Assembly (NCBI GenBank): GCA_949825025.1
Contig: OX463780.1
Span: 20,540,356 to 20,604,355, forward strand
DNA: 64,000 nt
Source: Siphlonurus alternatus
Lineage: Eukaryota; Arthropoda; Insecta; Ephemeroptera; Siphlonuridae
Direction: 5' to 3'
Shown in pieces: positions 26,410-39,665 of the stretch. The notes beneath the pieces were generated by a model. It saw only the letters and a program-made list of their open reading frames with translations. It had not been told where the DNA came from and searched no databases. Position numbers and translations under genes: made by a program. Each line of letters starts with the position of its first letter. Position 1 is the first letter of the stretch.

Positions 26410-28184
26410 ATGAAAGTCGAGGATCGCTTAATTGCAAACCCGCAAGTTGACAATGATGAAGATAGAGAAAAGTAAGTAGTAACATTGATTTTGTAAATTA
26501 TTATTTACTTAATTGTAAGTTTTATTGCATAGTCTTTTATTGCTCAATTATGAATAGCTATCAGGATCAGGATATAAACAAACATTATATATGAAAAAAA
26601 ACTTATGATATAAACACGCAAGAATCTCGTTGATGCAACGTTTCTCATGATACAATTTTGTGTTATCTTGATCAGAGATTGTCGTAATGGAATTTAGATG
26701 AGATAGTCGTCGCGCGCGGTGTTTCATTTTTTTCAACTTAAGTTTAAAAGTTTTGCAACACAAGCGTGCACGAAAAGTTGCATACTTTACAGGAAGGAGG
26801 AATCAGCAGAAATCAACAAAAATGCAACATAAACGTACTCTATCGTTTTTTTATAGTTTAAACTTAACCAATGCGTAAATAAACTCATATAATATATAAG
26901 ATGAGACTACTTTTAATTGTGGAAGCTTTTTACAATATTTTTTTTAAAGTAAATAAAATAAATATTCATTTGTAGAATATATTGCAACATATCTTGAACT
27001 CCCTCAAGGTCTTACATAAGAACATAAATTTCCTTTAGTTCACAATCGAGTTATAATTGTATATCATTTAAGTGTATCTGATTTTTTGTTTGATTAACTA
27101 TTATCTAACTGCTTTTATATTTTTAGACAAGCAAATTGAAAAGAAGGGCATTTTTAGTTTATCAGTATACTCAAGAATGCTTCTTTGTGTCCACAGCGGC
27201 AACGTGCCCAAGCCGTGCTCTCCCGCCTCAGCCATCGCTCAGGTAACGCCCTGGCTGTTCCTGAGCGGAGCGAGCGCCGTGCAGGCCGCACGTCTTCAGG
27301 CCCTCGGCATCACATGCGTGGTCAACGCCACTGCCGAGCTGCCAGACCTGCCACTTGATGACACTGACGTGATCCGTGTCGGTGTCGGGGACTCCCCGGG
27401 CGTCGATCTTGGCCCCTACCTCGACATGGTCGCTGACAAGGTAGCAGTCTTTGTCTCCTACCAACACAATAGCATTCTATATAATACTCAATCAAGCGGT
27501 CACTGACTTTAGGATTAGTAACCATACGATTCACACGTTAAAAAAAAACTGAATTCCTGGTAAATTAAATGAAATTATTTTATTTTCATAAATAACTTAA
27601 GTAGAAATTCTTGATTTTGTGATTTTTTTAGAAGAATTATTCAATATAAAAAAATACACAAAGATCAATTTTTAAGTATTAAAATTAAAATGTGAAATAC
27701 TATTCACATAGTTGACGTAGGCAAAGCATTACAGAATAAAATTCAAGGTCATGTGAATGAATCCACTTTTCTCACACTCTTTTCTTTAGTGTACCCCCTT
27801 TAATACTCAAATGAAAATCTTTATCAACATCTTGTTTGTCACCAGGTTGAAGAGGTGCGACAATGCGGCGGTCGTACTCTGGTCCACTGTACCGCGGGTG
27901 TCAGTCGTAGCGCCTCACTCTGCCTCGCCTACCTGATGAAGTACGAGCACATGTCATTGCGCAAGGCCTTCGCACACCTCCGCGCAGTCCGGCCTCCCGT
28001 TCGCCCAAACAGCGGCTTCTTCCGTCAGCTGATTGCACTGGAGGGTCGTCTTCTAGGCCGTGAGACAGTTGCGATGGTACACAATGCAGCAGCCGGCATG
28101 CAGATCCCAGATGTCTATGAAGTGGACTATCAAAAGATGCTTTGGTTCCAACAGAACTATCGTACAAGTCTGGGCAGACATTAA
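26410..28184 (+). CDS. Atypical dual-specificity phosphatase, DUSP14/18/21 type
   Basis: Exons are 26410-26471, 27197-27440 and 27846-28184, giving 214 residues with all phases consistent. Exon 2 begins the fold (AQVTPWLFLSGASAVQ) and contains the general acid in VGVGDSPG (Asp86). Exon 3 carries the signature HCTAGVSRS with nucleophile Cys117 and Arg123, then LCLAYLMKY, RPPVRPNSGF and the tail IPDVYEVDY. The RPxxRPNSGFxxQL block and the conserved IPD.YE tail are characteristic of DUSP14, DUSP18 and DUSP21, which dephosphorylate phospho-Tyr and phospho-Thr in MAP-kinase or TAB1-type substrates. They lack the rhodanese/CH2 domain of classical MKPs, and so does this gene. The first 21 residues (MKVEDRLIANPQ onward) are acidic and polar and not conserved in my memory of the family. 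I prefer the ATG at 26410 because it splices in phase. An ATG at 27072 inside the intron is less likely. AATAAA lies at 28756-28761. Confidence 0.9.
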
Positions 28185-31100
28185 GTGTGTGATTTTATCA
28201 TCAAGTGATTTTAATATCAAATTTTGGACTAATCTGTCAGTCCACTAACTGTCTTCGATCTCTTCATCTTAATTAAAAAAAACTGTAATTAACAGATTGT
28301 GGTATTTATATAAAAAAAATACTACTTTCTTTACTCTCTTGCAAGAAAATCTTTATTATGAATGTTGTTGGAATGATCTCTGCACATTTCTAAACTATTA
28401 CTAATACTATTAATTAATGTTTTACTGTAGAGATTTAAATATTTGTATAATAATTGCTGCAGTTTGAGAATTTTAACATCAAAATACTCAAGAAGAGAAA
28501 GGCTCACTAGTCAGTGGAGTGCAAGGATTGTGTATTCATTCCAATATATTATATTTTCTCTCTTTTTTTCTAAATATTCCATGCTTATATTATGTTAAAA
28601 ATGTTATTATATTTATTGATTAATATTATAACAATATATTAATAATTATAATTAAAATATATTCTCTAACTCTATATCCTTTGTGTATTTTTTTTCTGTA
28701 TTTATTCCTATTTATATTCTTAAAAGATCAAGTTTAAGTTCAAAGTCATTATTTCAATAAAAAAAATCTTGAAGCAAACAAAGCTGTATTTTAAATCACT
28801 CAGTTTAATTTAGTACTGCTTTTTACAACCTTAATTTCTTCGTAACTAAAACTCTAGCTTCGAAAACCTTCAGATAATGAATGTAAAAATCTAACATAAA
28901 ATTTAGATTAGGTGCACATTCAGTAGAATTCTACTTTGTTTGAATTGCTAAGCTTTTTGTTTTCATTAATTAAGTTTATACTTCAAGTACTTACACACTA
29001 ATTTGATGATATGTTGTATTTTATTTTTTACTATCAAACTATAAAACTCCTAGTGAGCTTTAGTTTTACTTAACATACAGTATCTGTTTATTTTATATAC
29101 GAATGACGCACTAAAAACAGAAACTGAAAAACCACTGTTAAAAGAATTCTCTCTATAATAGTTAACATGTTTAGAAGATTTAAATATAACTTTAAGGAAT
29201 TTTTATATACCTTTTATTTCTAATTCTTTTTTTCTTATATTGACTTGAAATTTAAACGCATTCTCTATAGTCTGTATACTATTGATACTATAGTGGGATT
29301 ACCGCATTCGCAGCTTGTGTTGTACAGTACGAGATGATGGAAACAGCTATTGGCTATCATCCAACATAGTATATTTATATGGCAGACTGTCTCAGCGTTT
29401 ATAGTGTTAAAAAAGAGGGAAAACATGCATAGCTGGCATTCTTGGCATACTTTCATATTTGCTCCAAGGGTGTAACATAGCTGTGGTGATGTCCAGAATT
29501 GCTTCAGTGCCAAGTGACACACGTCCTCCAACACGCTCCAGCAACTTGATGACTCATCCTATATCTTTCAAGGAAAAAGTCTGCAAATCTATTGGCAGCT
29601 AGAATTTTTAAAAAAGAAAGATGAATTTTAATATTAAGATTGATGAGGCAATCATTCATTATATCATTAGATTTTAATATTTAAATTATTTTATTTAATT
29701 AGATAACCAATTGCTTTCAAGTATAAATAGGGTTCATTTTAAATTTGATTTAACTCTCCCACTTAATTATTAGTATTGCAACACTGCAGTGTACACACAA
29801 TTATCTTTTAAAAATACAATTAAAATATCAAAAATTGATACTTATTGGCAAAACTGATTTAATTTATCATGAATTGCTTACAAGTTTTACTATTCATAGT
29901 TTTATTAAAATCGAACAGATGGTGTGCAAATAAAAAATATATATTTTTTACAAAAATATATATCAAGTTCAATAAATTAAATTATGAGAAATACAAAACA
30001 ATAACATCCATCCCTATTGTTTGAATAAAATATAAATTACAGGAAAAAGAATGAACCATTTTACAGAACAAAAACCGTTCGATGTCCTTGTCTCGAAGAA
30101 GAATATTCGCTAGAAATTTTATCGCCCCTACGTTGCATCAACCCGCAGTACTTAAATGCTCAAATAATTGCATACTTAAAGGGGGCTTTAGATTAAAATG
30201 GTGGCTTGAAAAGATTATTTTTACAATACAGAAGCAGTTTTTATTCGTTCACTTAGACCACCAACCAACTAAGGAAATGGATAAAGAGTTACGCGCATCT
30301 GGAGTCACGTGTTTACACTCGTGACGTCATGATAGCTTGATAGAGGGATTTATTTATTGTTTCCATTAATTTTTAAATATTTTACGAATGACTTTGTGAT
30401 TTAATAAGAGCCTGGGAGTTTCCTGATAGTAAAATTCAAGTAAAATTGAATTACTAAGTATATTTTTTTTAGAAAGTAGTTCTGATATAATGTTACTTTC
30501 CTCTACATGTGTCATGAAAAAAAATATACCGGGTAAACTTTGCTACTGGAACTTGCTGCTTGAACTATAAAGGATAGATTCAAATAATATATAATTATAT
30601 ATACATAGCCCTTTGGTAGGGCTATGATATATATACATATATTATAATATATAGTATATGTTGATATTTTAACCTAAAGTAATACATAATTATAATTGTC
30701 TTACAACATATCTTCATTGCATGATATAGATAAAAAAAGTACAATTTACTCAATAAAAAGAATCATTAACATAATGATATCACTAAAATTAAAAACATAT
30801 GGAAGATTTTCTCCAATTATATTACTTAAAGTCCTACAGATGATAAATTCTTCATAAATAAGTGCAGGATTTGTTTTAAGAGTTTCAATTATTAAACATT
30901 ATTGACTTCACCACCTTTCTCTCGATCAATACAAATCTTGTGAGGATTTTTCACCTGCAGAACTTTGTCATGAATAAGAATTATATTTAATAAAATAATT
31001 TAATAGTAGTTATGTTTTTAGTTGAGAAATGATGAAAATATTGCCCTGCTCATTATATTACCAGAACCACATCGAGTGTTTTTTTTATTAATTAATCTGA

Positions 31101-31589
31101 TATTTTAATTACAAGAAGCTGCAAATACTAACGTTGCAATTTAATTTAATTACAAGTTCAAAGAACAAACAAGAAAGTTCCGTAATTTATGTTTTGCTTA
31201 TACAGCACTTGCACGTGTTGAGTTATTTAAATACAGTTTGGACCGTTTAAAAGTAAATTTGTTCACGTTGCCGTTTAACAACATGCAAAGTCATCTGTCA
31301 AATTGCACGATTAATTTTAAAATAAAATGACCTTGTCAGAAGTTTACAAAAACAATTAAGGAAACTATTGCACAAAAGTCACAAAACTGACTGGTTTTCT
31401 TCGTACATGAGCAACCATCTCATTTTATTTTTCAAATTTTATTGTTTAAATTGATGATAATTAAACGACAGGAGTAATTATAAAAAATATCTTCTTCTTC
31501 TTCTTACAATTATTGGAAGGAGCTTAAACGGCTATAATTCCACGTACTGAGTAACTTGGATCAATTGTATAGTTGATTTTTTTTTTGCA
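28185..31589. other. DUSP 3' UTR and gene-poor DNA
   Basis: AT-rich, with no recognisable gene. Frames at 29265-29534 (-) and 30082-30324 (+) lack family resemblance and codon bias. A small hairpin (ATAGCCCT...AGGGCTAT) sits at 30605-30630. Confidence 0.5.
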
Positions 31590-32060
31590 GGGTCTTGTAA
31601 AGGATAATGGACGAACAATGGATAGGATGATTATGGAATGTGGGATGCAAGGTGATGATGGAAGTGGTACCTATATGCCCACCACGTGTTACCGTGGGTG
31701 AACCAAAACCACACAAGGAATTGGTTGGATTTTAGGACATTGGGTTGACGGTGTGGTGTGGGGTGCAGTAATGTAGGTTGATGATGCAGGCGACAACATG
31801 CAAGGAATGGCAGGAATTTGAAAGATTCTCAACGTGTCGACTCCTGTGCATGGGCCGACCGAAGAGCAGGGTCAAAGTAGGATTATGAGGATGCGGTGAG
31901 GCGAGATGATGATTTATGAATCAAATTGACTGGGGATAGGAGTATAGAAATCAAGACGATTAATATATAGAATAGGATAGGGATAGTTATCAGGATAGGA
32001 CAGACAATTTGAGCGGAGAGTCACGTCGACGTTGCTCACTATGGCGCGCCATCTTGATCT
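31590..32060. other. Purine-rich, GC-richer patch of unknown origin
   Basis: About 470 bp is strongly G-rich on the + strand (GGATAGGATGATTATGG, GGTGTGGTGTGGGGTGCAG), unlike its surroundings. It has stops in all frames. The composition suggests an inserted, decayed repeat, but I cannot name a family. Confidence 0.35.
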
Positions 32061-32329
32061 CTCCCAATATAAAAATATCAATACATTTTAGATAATTTGA
32101 GACTTAATTTTTGTTTCACAATAAACAATTTAATGACAAAAAGAAATAATTTTTAATTGTACTTTGTTTCAATGACAGTCATTAAAAAACATGTTAATTA
32201 ATTTCAAAGAATACGACCACCAACGCATTTTCAATTCTAATAATAAATCAGACAATTAACTAGCTGTAAATAACAAACTGAATTCAATAGTAAAATCTAA
32301 AAGAGTATCAGCAGCAGTAGTAGCGATAG

Positions 32330-32521
32330 TTTCAAAATAGACCGTCAGGCTGTGCAGGTAAAAACCAAGGTGAGTTCGCTAATCGCTTCTTGCTGCCGCT
32401 GAGGGCTAAAGTCGCGCTCTATGCGTTTTTTAACGTCTCTTCTCGAAGGCCAACATGAATCACATGACAATCCTTTCGCTTCGCCAGCCAACTAACTTAC
32501 AGTTACTTCGCGCTACAGGTA
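32330..32521 (+). other. Possible first exon or promoter segment
   Basis: A GC-richer block of about 190 bp ends in a good donor, ACAG|GTATGT at 32521-32522. It contains an ATG at about 32455 reading MNHMTILSLRQPTNLQLLRA. That frame does not enter the acidic-protein exon at 39666 in phase, because TGA stands just before that start. If it is an exon, it is more likely 5' untranslated. Low certainty. Confidence 0.22.
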
Positions 32522-34100
32522 TGTTATAGTCAAATAAATTTGAAATTCCAACCTAAAATTTAAAAATTATCAACTTACTGCTTGTATTAAACCATATAAT
32601 ACATACATTCAGTACTTCTATTGTTAAAATTTCTGTAAATGTTTTCAATATGAGCAGCGTTGACAAAATTCCCTTTTTTTTATTTACTTCCGCTAGGGAT
32701 GTAAAATTAATTTTACTTTAGCTTGCCGTGAGTCATCAAACAAAACATTGAAATATTGTGGTTTAGACAAATGTCATAGTTTCAACAGCCAGCTAACTTG
32801 GTCCGCAACTCTTTCATGCTGTCACGTTAGCTTGAATCACCAAAGAAAACGATGAAGTATTGCGCAGCTGGAGACAAACGACATAGTTGCAGAATTCTGT
32901 CGTCGTTTCGATATGAGATTTAGCTACATGTAAAACGTTAGGGAAAATAAGATGATTGATTTTCTTTGGAGAAAATACATTAAATATAGATCGAAACAAA
33001 AAAATTAAAAGTAGTAAAAATATTGAGGTGTTTACTAAAATGGTAATGAATGCAAATATGTGCATACACAATGTTATGAAAAATTCAGTATGAAAAAGAA
33101 ATTATGCATATAAGTATTATTGCAAGTATTAAAAAATTCGCAATAATCTAAATTCCAATTTCTTCCATCAAATTTTATTTGCATATTCCGCATAAAGATA
33201 TATTGCATTTTTGGATTGAATTGGTTCACTTAAAAAAACATAATATTAATTTTCCTACAATTTTTTATTTTTGGATATAAAGTGTACCAAAAAATATTTA
33301 ATATCCTGTTAAAAATATTTATACTTCAAATCACTTTAATAATAAAAAGACTTAAAACACGCATTACAATATTTATATATAGACAGTATAGACTATAAAT
33401 ATATTATATATAGATTTATTTCAAATTCAGCAAAGACAAGTAGTATAAAAATAAATTTTTCTTTTTTTACTTAAAATAATAAAATTTTAACAGTCTCTGT
33501 GTTTTTGTAAAATAGCACTGCGTTTATTGAATGAATTTGATACATGTTGCAACATAAGCAAAATTACAAATTTATGCAATAACACTTTCCTTTAAATTCC
33601 TTTATAATTTCTTGGAACTCGTGACGTAATTATTACTCTTCATTCATTTCATTAAGCATTACGTTTCTTAGTAAATGTCTTTATTGAAGTTTTCTCGGAA
33701 AAACTAAACAATTAAAGAAATTATTTTGAGTATTTTGACAGTCAATATTTTTATATACATTATTCAGTTGTTCCTATCAGCACATGTCAGTATTATGGTC
33801 TCTGTTGCGTGGTATCATATTGATTTATCACTATTATATACAATTATTGATTTATTCGTAATATTTTTATCACTTTCATGTTCAACATGAATTATATCTA
33901 GTCGGAAATCCGCTTTTAGGCATACAGAAATTTCATATTCATATAGTAGAAATTTGTGTATAAATTTAAAGATGTTCAAATATTGTAACAAACAAGCGTA
34001 AAAATGTATACGCAAATAACTAATATTCAATTAAAAAAGGCTTTTATTAGAAAAATCGTGCATAAATTTTGGGCTTAATAATTAATAAGTATAAGTGTCC

Positions 34101-34166
34101 TCCTTGAGGTTAGGCAATTTGCTCAACAAGTAAATGGATCGGGTTGCATTTGCAGCAGGGGCGAGA
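34101..34166. repeat. Dispersed repeat, copy 2
   Basis: TCCTTGAGGTTAGGCAATTT onward to GCAGCAGGGGCGAG matches 20741-20808. Confidence 0.55.
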
Positions 34167-34819
34167 TAAATCTCGGCTGAAATATGTACTTAAACTTTAT
34201 GTATGATGTAATATGATTTTTTTTCTATTGCCTTTTCAATTGAATTGCTTACAATGTTAGTTTTCTTGATGTTGCTTAACTTTATGGAGATATTTATACG
34301 CCGGGCAGATGTGGAACCATTTTGCAAAGGTAACAACTGCTACCACAGTTGTTTTAACTTATGTAAGGGATGTGAGCTTTCATTTCATTTTAAACGAAAA
34401 AAGGTATAGTTAATGAAATTAAATGTCACTCAACAAAGTATATGAAGAAACTACACATCAATCAATTTTGACAACATGCGTGCTTCAAATTTAAATATTA
34501 ATTTTTTAGCTTTCATAAAAGTTTTAGGCAATGCACGCATGTAAAAAAAAAAGTTATGATTAACATCACTATATAATTTTAAAACAATTTTATGCTTGTT
34601 ATCCACTCTTCATAATTAATTAATAATAAAATACTAATAAAATTATTAATTTTTAGGTTAAACTGAAGACCTTAAATGAAACACTTTATTACTTTGAACA
34701 AACCCATAAATTAAGTACAGAACATCAATAATTCAACTTTTTTTTTTTTTTTTTTTTTCATGCAAGCATAAATTGTGATGAAGACAATTATTATTGTAGG
34801 CCTTGGAGTCAATACGTAA

Positions 34820-35060
34820 TAACAATTTCTGTGGTCATGCAGTTGTGTCGGTGGGTTTCGAGCGGCTTCGATCGATACAAACTCGGCGAGGTCTGTGCAC
34901 CCTGGCAGCAGGGTGAAGCATGCAATAACACGCAGGCCAAACAGCTCAGTGTTCTCTTGGGATTCGTACCGTCTGCCTGCTATACTCACGCTCTTCTTAC
35001 CGCCAAAAGTGTCAGAGATCGTCCTGCACTTGTTTATCACGTGTCTGCCAGGTGAGAAAG
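34820..35060. other. GC-richer island of unknown function
   Basis: About 240 bp at roughly 50% GC with several CpGs in AT-rich DNA, bordered on the left by a T run at 34739-34758. The overlapping frames (74 aa +, 118 aa -) do not resemble a known protein. Confidence 0.3.
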
Positions 35061-35838
35061 TTTTCACTTCAGTGGTATAATGTTTTAAAAAAATAACAAG
35101 TTACTTGTTTACGTCATCTGTATTTACATGTTTATATTTTATATTGCTAGTTGAAAAAAAAATACTTCTAATATATCGATGGATGTATATTTAAGTTTAT
35201 TTATAATTAAATCAAAACATATCGGTTCTCAATGAAAATTAAACATAAATTTAAACTTAAATATATTAAAGCATATTATGCTGTGGAGTATGAAATGTTT
35301 ACATGAGACTGGGAGATGCCAAATCAAGCAATAAGAGCTATTTTTATTAGTTTTCAAAGTTGAAAGCAGTCTGTACAAAAAATGTCAATTAGTCTGCTTC
35401 CTCATCTCTGGCGGTCTCACATTATCTTACATAATTGCAGATAGCTCATTAACGATTGACCAACGATACGGTTTTCAGCACCATCAGAACACCTTGTATG
35501 AACTCCATGTTTCAAAATTAGTAAGAAATTTCAATAATTTTTGACATCATCGCTAAATTGCGAATGTTACAAAAACAATGGAAAAAATCAATTATATTGA
35601 TGTATTGATCAAGCTAACTTATTTTCATGTTTTTGCGTTCTGCAAAGGTTTTCTAAAGCGTGCATGGTTATAGCTTATAAGTCTTATAACTCATACTTTG
35701 TTTTTTTGCTGTATAAAACTTGCTGCTTTAAAACTTGGGAAAAAACTTAAAACTTTGATTGGTAACAGAGATTTCACAATTTTACAAGCATTTTGTTAAA
35801 ATTAAGAGAGGAAATTATATACAGTTAAATATAATAAA

Positions 35839-36275
<437 letters not shown>

Positions 36276-37327
36276 CCTTTTGAGTATATTTTATGTATTA
36301 TTTTTGTATATTAGATTTGAATACATCTCTTTTTTAAGTTTCATATAAAAACGTACAAAAATGTCTTATTTTTTTTTTGTCACTTAGCAGAATTAAATCC
36401 ATGCACTTATTTTTATTAATTTTACACTGCAGGTATTATATCATGCAAGAATAAGAAATAATGCTCGCAGGTTAATGCTCCCGTATAGTTGAACTTTCGG
36501 AACTCTATTACTTGACTAGCGGTAAGAGAGAGTAAATAATTATAGTAAATGTATATCTTTATATATCCATGTATGGATAAACATCTTAATAACAATAATA
36601 ATAACTATATACATAGAAAGAACATAAGATTGAAATCGTAGAAATATATTAATATATTATATAATATATATTACACATGTACACATTATATCACGCAATT
36701 CTATACACTTGTAATCTTCTAAGTTCATGCCAGAACAATAAAGAATATTACTAGCGAATCTAAGTTATCACAGTAATATTTTTTGCATAGATATTATCGT
36801 CATTACCATACATATTGTATTGTGTAATTTGTATTGTGATGTTGTGACGTAATAACTTGGGTTTAAATAGACATGACAGTAAATCTATATTTTCTATCGT
36901 CAAATTCTTTACCTGGTGGGGTGAAGGTCAGACACGGCCGTTGCCGTGAGATACATGACGGCTACAAAATAAGCTTTGTTAATTCATAATTTACATGATG
37001 ATGGCTATTAAGTCTGCAGTATGTTCTCCAGACATGCGGGCGTTAAAGGGCAAGGCCTATACACAGATTTCAAATAAACAAAATTCTTCTTCGCACCTTG
37101 GGAAATGTGCCAAAAACCTTACGAATCAAGCTAAAGTAACGAACACTAATGGTGAAGCTAGCACATTTTTTTTATAACACGTGCAAAACATGTTGAATAT
37201 TTATTTTACACATTTAGTTGATTTTTACCATAAAAATATGGGTGTCTTTTTAATGAAATATCTAAATTTTATATCGTCTTGGTCTAAGTTCCATTATGCG
37301 TCTTGGTAACAGCTAGATGTCACTTTT

Positions 37328-37435
<108 letters not shown>

Positions 37436-37788
37436 TAATTACATCAAATACCGAATAGTGGTAACTATTTTCTAAAGTCTTTATGTAATACTATGTAACA
37501 AAAAATCTCACTGTTGTACGTTAATAATTACCTCAAGTCACACAAGTCGATACGAAGAATTGTATATAAACTGCCATGACTTTAAGGTAAGACCCGCTAC
37601 CTCACGATAGGACATGAAACGTGCTTGTTCTTTAAATACTGCAATATATGTACATGTATAATTGCCAATAAAAATTTGCTATTTGCACTGGCGCGTGTGT
37701 TATAGTTGAAAAAGTTACACAGTGTTCTTCATGGAGAGGGACGGGGGTATAATAAGTGGGTGGAGAAAGGAGGACCCGTCCACGCATT

Positions 37789-37899
37789 GCGTGCCTATAA
37801 TGCCCGCGTGTATCCCCTCCCCCTATACCACGACCCATATTCTGGGAGGGAGGGGGTCATATGTAGACATGACCCCTATAATATTTACTATAGGCACGC
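37789..37899. repeat. Short inverted-repeat element (111 bp)
   Basis: GCGTGCCTATA at the left end is perfectly inverted at the right end (TATAGGCACGC). The inner arms pair partially through the CCCCTCCC and GGGAGGGGG blocks. Possibly a degraded MITE. Confidence 0.5.
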
Positions 37900-38769
37900 A
37901 TTTATTTACTATGGAAATATATTTCTAAATTATTAGTATAATTTTTTTTTATTTTTTTTTTTATGTGGTTATATTTCATATAAATTTCAGTTTCACCATT
38001 TCATAATAAAAATATGAAGATGTAAAATTTATATATTAAGTTTACTGCAATTTTATCAAATAAGGTTACAAATTGTCAAAACGTATATTTATATTAAATA
38101 TGAAGAAATAATAAAAGCAATGCTATGCATGCAGTGTACAGTATATATTATATAGTCTTATAATAAATTAAAGCAATATTAATAGTGCTTATTTATAGTT
38201 ATAAGGTTGCACAATCAACGTGGATGTAAATTATCAAGTAATTCTGATTACATATATGGCGAACAACGGACGTTGTGGGGTTGGTTTTCCTGACGATAAC
38301 AATGTTCATAGCAGCGACGTGTTGAGTCCGCGCGAGAGAGAGACTTCTTGGGTCACGCGAGAGAGTCGCGTGTCACTGCGGCTAGACACTTATATATTAT
38401 ATACCATGTATTTACAGATTATAAGCCCGCAGAACAAATATGAAATGTAGCCAACCAATTTGTTTACATACTCTAATAATATATAATAATATACTCTTTG
38501 ATAGTATTTTCAATATTATAATTTACTTTGTTGTGAATTTCCTTAGTTATAAAAATAATTCAACGTATTATATTATATATTTATGTTATAAACAAATTTA
38601 AAATTCATAAATTTATATTAAAAGGGATAGATAAAAATCATAAAATTTATGTTTCTGGGTTAATTGTTGGGTTCTAAAGTAGAGAGGATGCGTGTTGATA
38701 AAGAGAAGCTATACCCTCCTTCTGTATTTTAAATTAATGTACTGCAAACCTGAATAATAATTCTGTTTG

Positions 38770-38900
38770 ATGATAGTGATCGGCGGCCTAAATATAGTTT
38801 GTATTTAAAATACTGCAGTGCGAAGATTTCGCTTGACGTGGAGCGGTTTTAGTTTACACTTGAACTTCCTGCGTTACGCAATGTTTAACAACCGCCCCCG
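38770..38900. promoter_or_regulatory. Candidate regulatory block with MEF2 and C/EBP-PAR type sites
   Basis: A perfect MEF2 consensus, CTAAATATAG, lies at 38788-38797, and GTTACGCAAT lies at about 38872-38881. The block sits some 800 bp upstream of the acidic-protein start codon at 39666. Function is inferred from motifs alone. Confidence 0.3.
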
Positions 38901-39665
38901 TTTGCTTTCAATTTAATTTTAGACTTACCCCTTTGCTGATTTTTTCAACGTCAGTTGATTTTTTTTAATACAAATGTTTACAATTATTGGAAAGGATACA
39001 TTGTTTACGTGCTTCCATGTAATATAATATATGTAAATTATGGTCGGCAGCTGCCTTAGCATAAATAATATCTTGTTAGAAAGTTTTAATAAAATAATAA
39101 TTTTATCTTTATAAAACATGCAGAACATGCTGCAGTTAACATATAATTATTTTATATGTTTTAGCTAATTATTATATATTATTATAGTATATAATTGTTG
39201 TATATATATTAATAATATACTATTATGTTTCGATGTTGCGCGGAATAAACTATAATTTATAGCTGTAAGAAATTTTCTATATAGGTATGAATGGTATTTT
39301 ATTATAAATACTCCATGGAACAAATTTAATTTTAAATATCATGCATTTTACCATTTTTACCCGAATTTTTCAATTAAGTTATTTTTATGTATTCAAATTT
39401 TAATCAGAACTTAATTAAATTATTACTTTGTAATATATAAAACATTGCAGATCGAGCATTAAAAATAAATGCAACAAAAACAATATATCTATAGGTATAA
39501 TACGACACCATTTTGTAATAATGTAGCACCCATTACATTTCTCTGACCATGCATATTACAGTAACGACAGAACGCATATACTATATATATGATATCGATC
39601 GGTTTGCCAAGTCAACACGCTAATTTACACTACCTGCAGCTCGCCCCTGAGATCGCGGTTGAGGG

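Noticed and set aside
27072..27196. ATG 27072 as an alternative DUSP start
   Set aside because: The 42 extra residues are AT-rich intron-like translation. The exon at 26410 splices in phase and follows a promoter-like segment.
30082..30324. 80-residue ORF
   Set aside because: Unrecognised composition in AT-rich DNA, with length within chance expectation.
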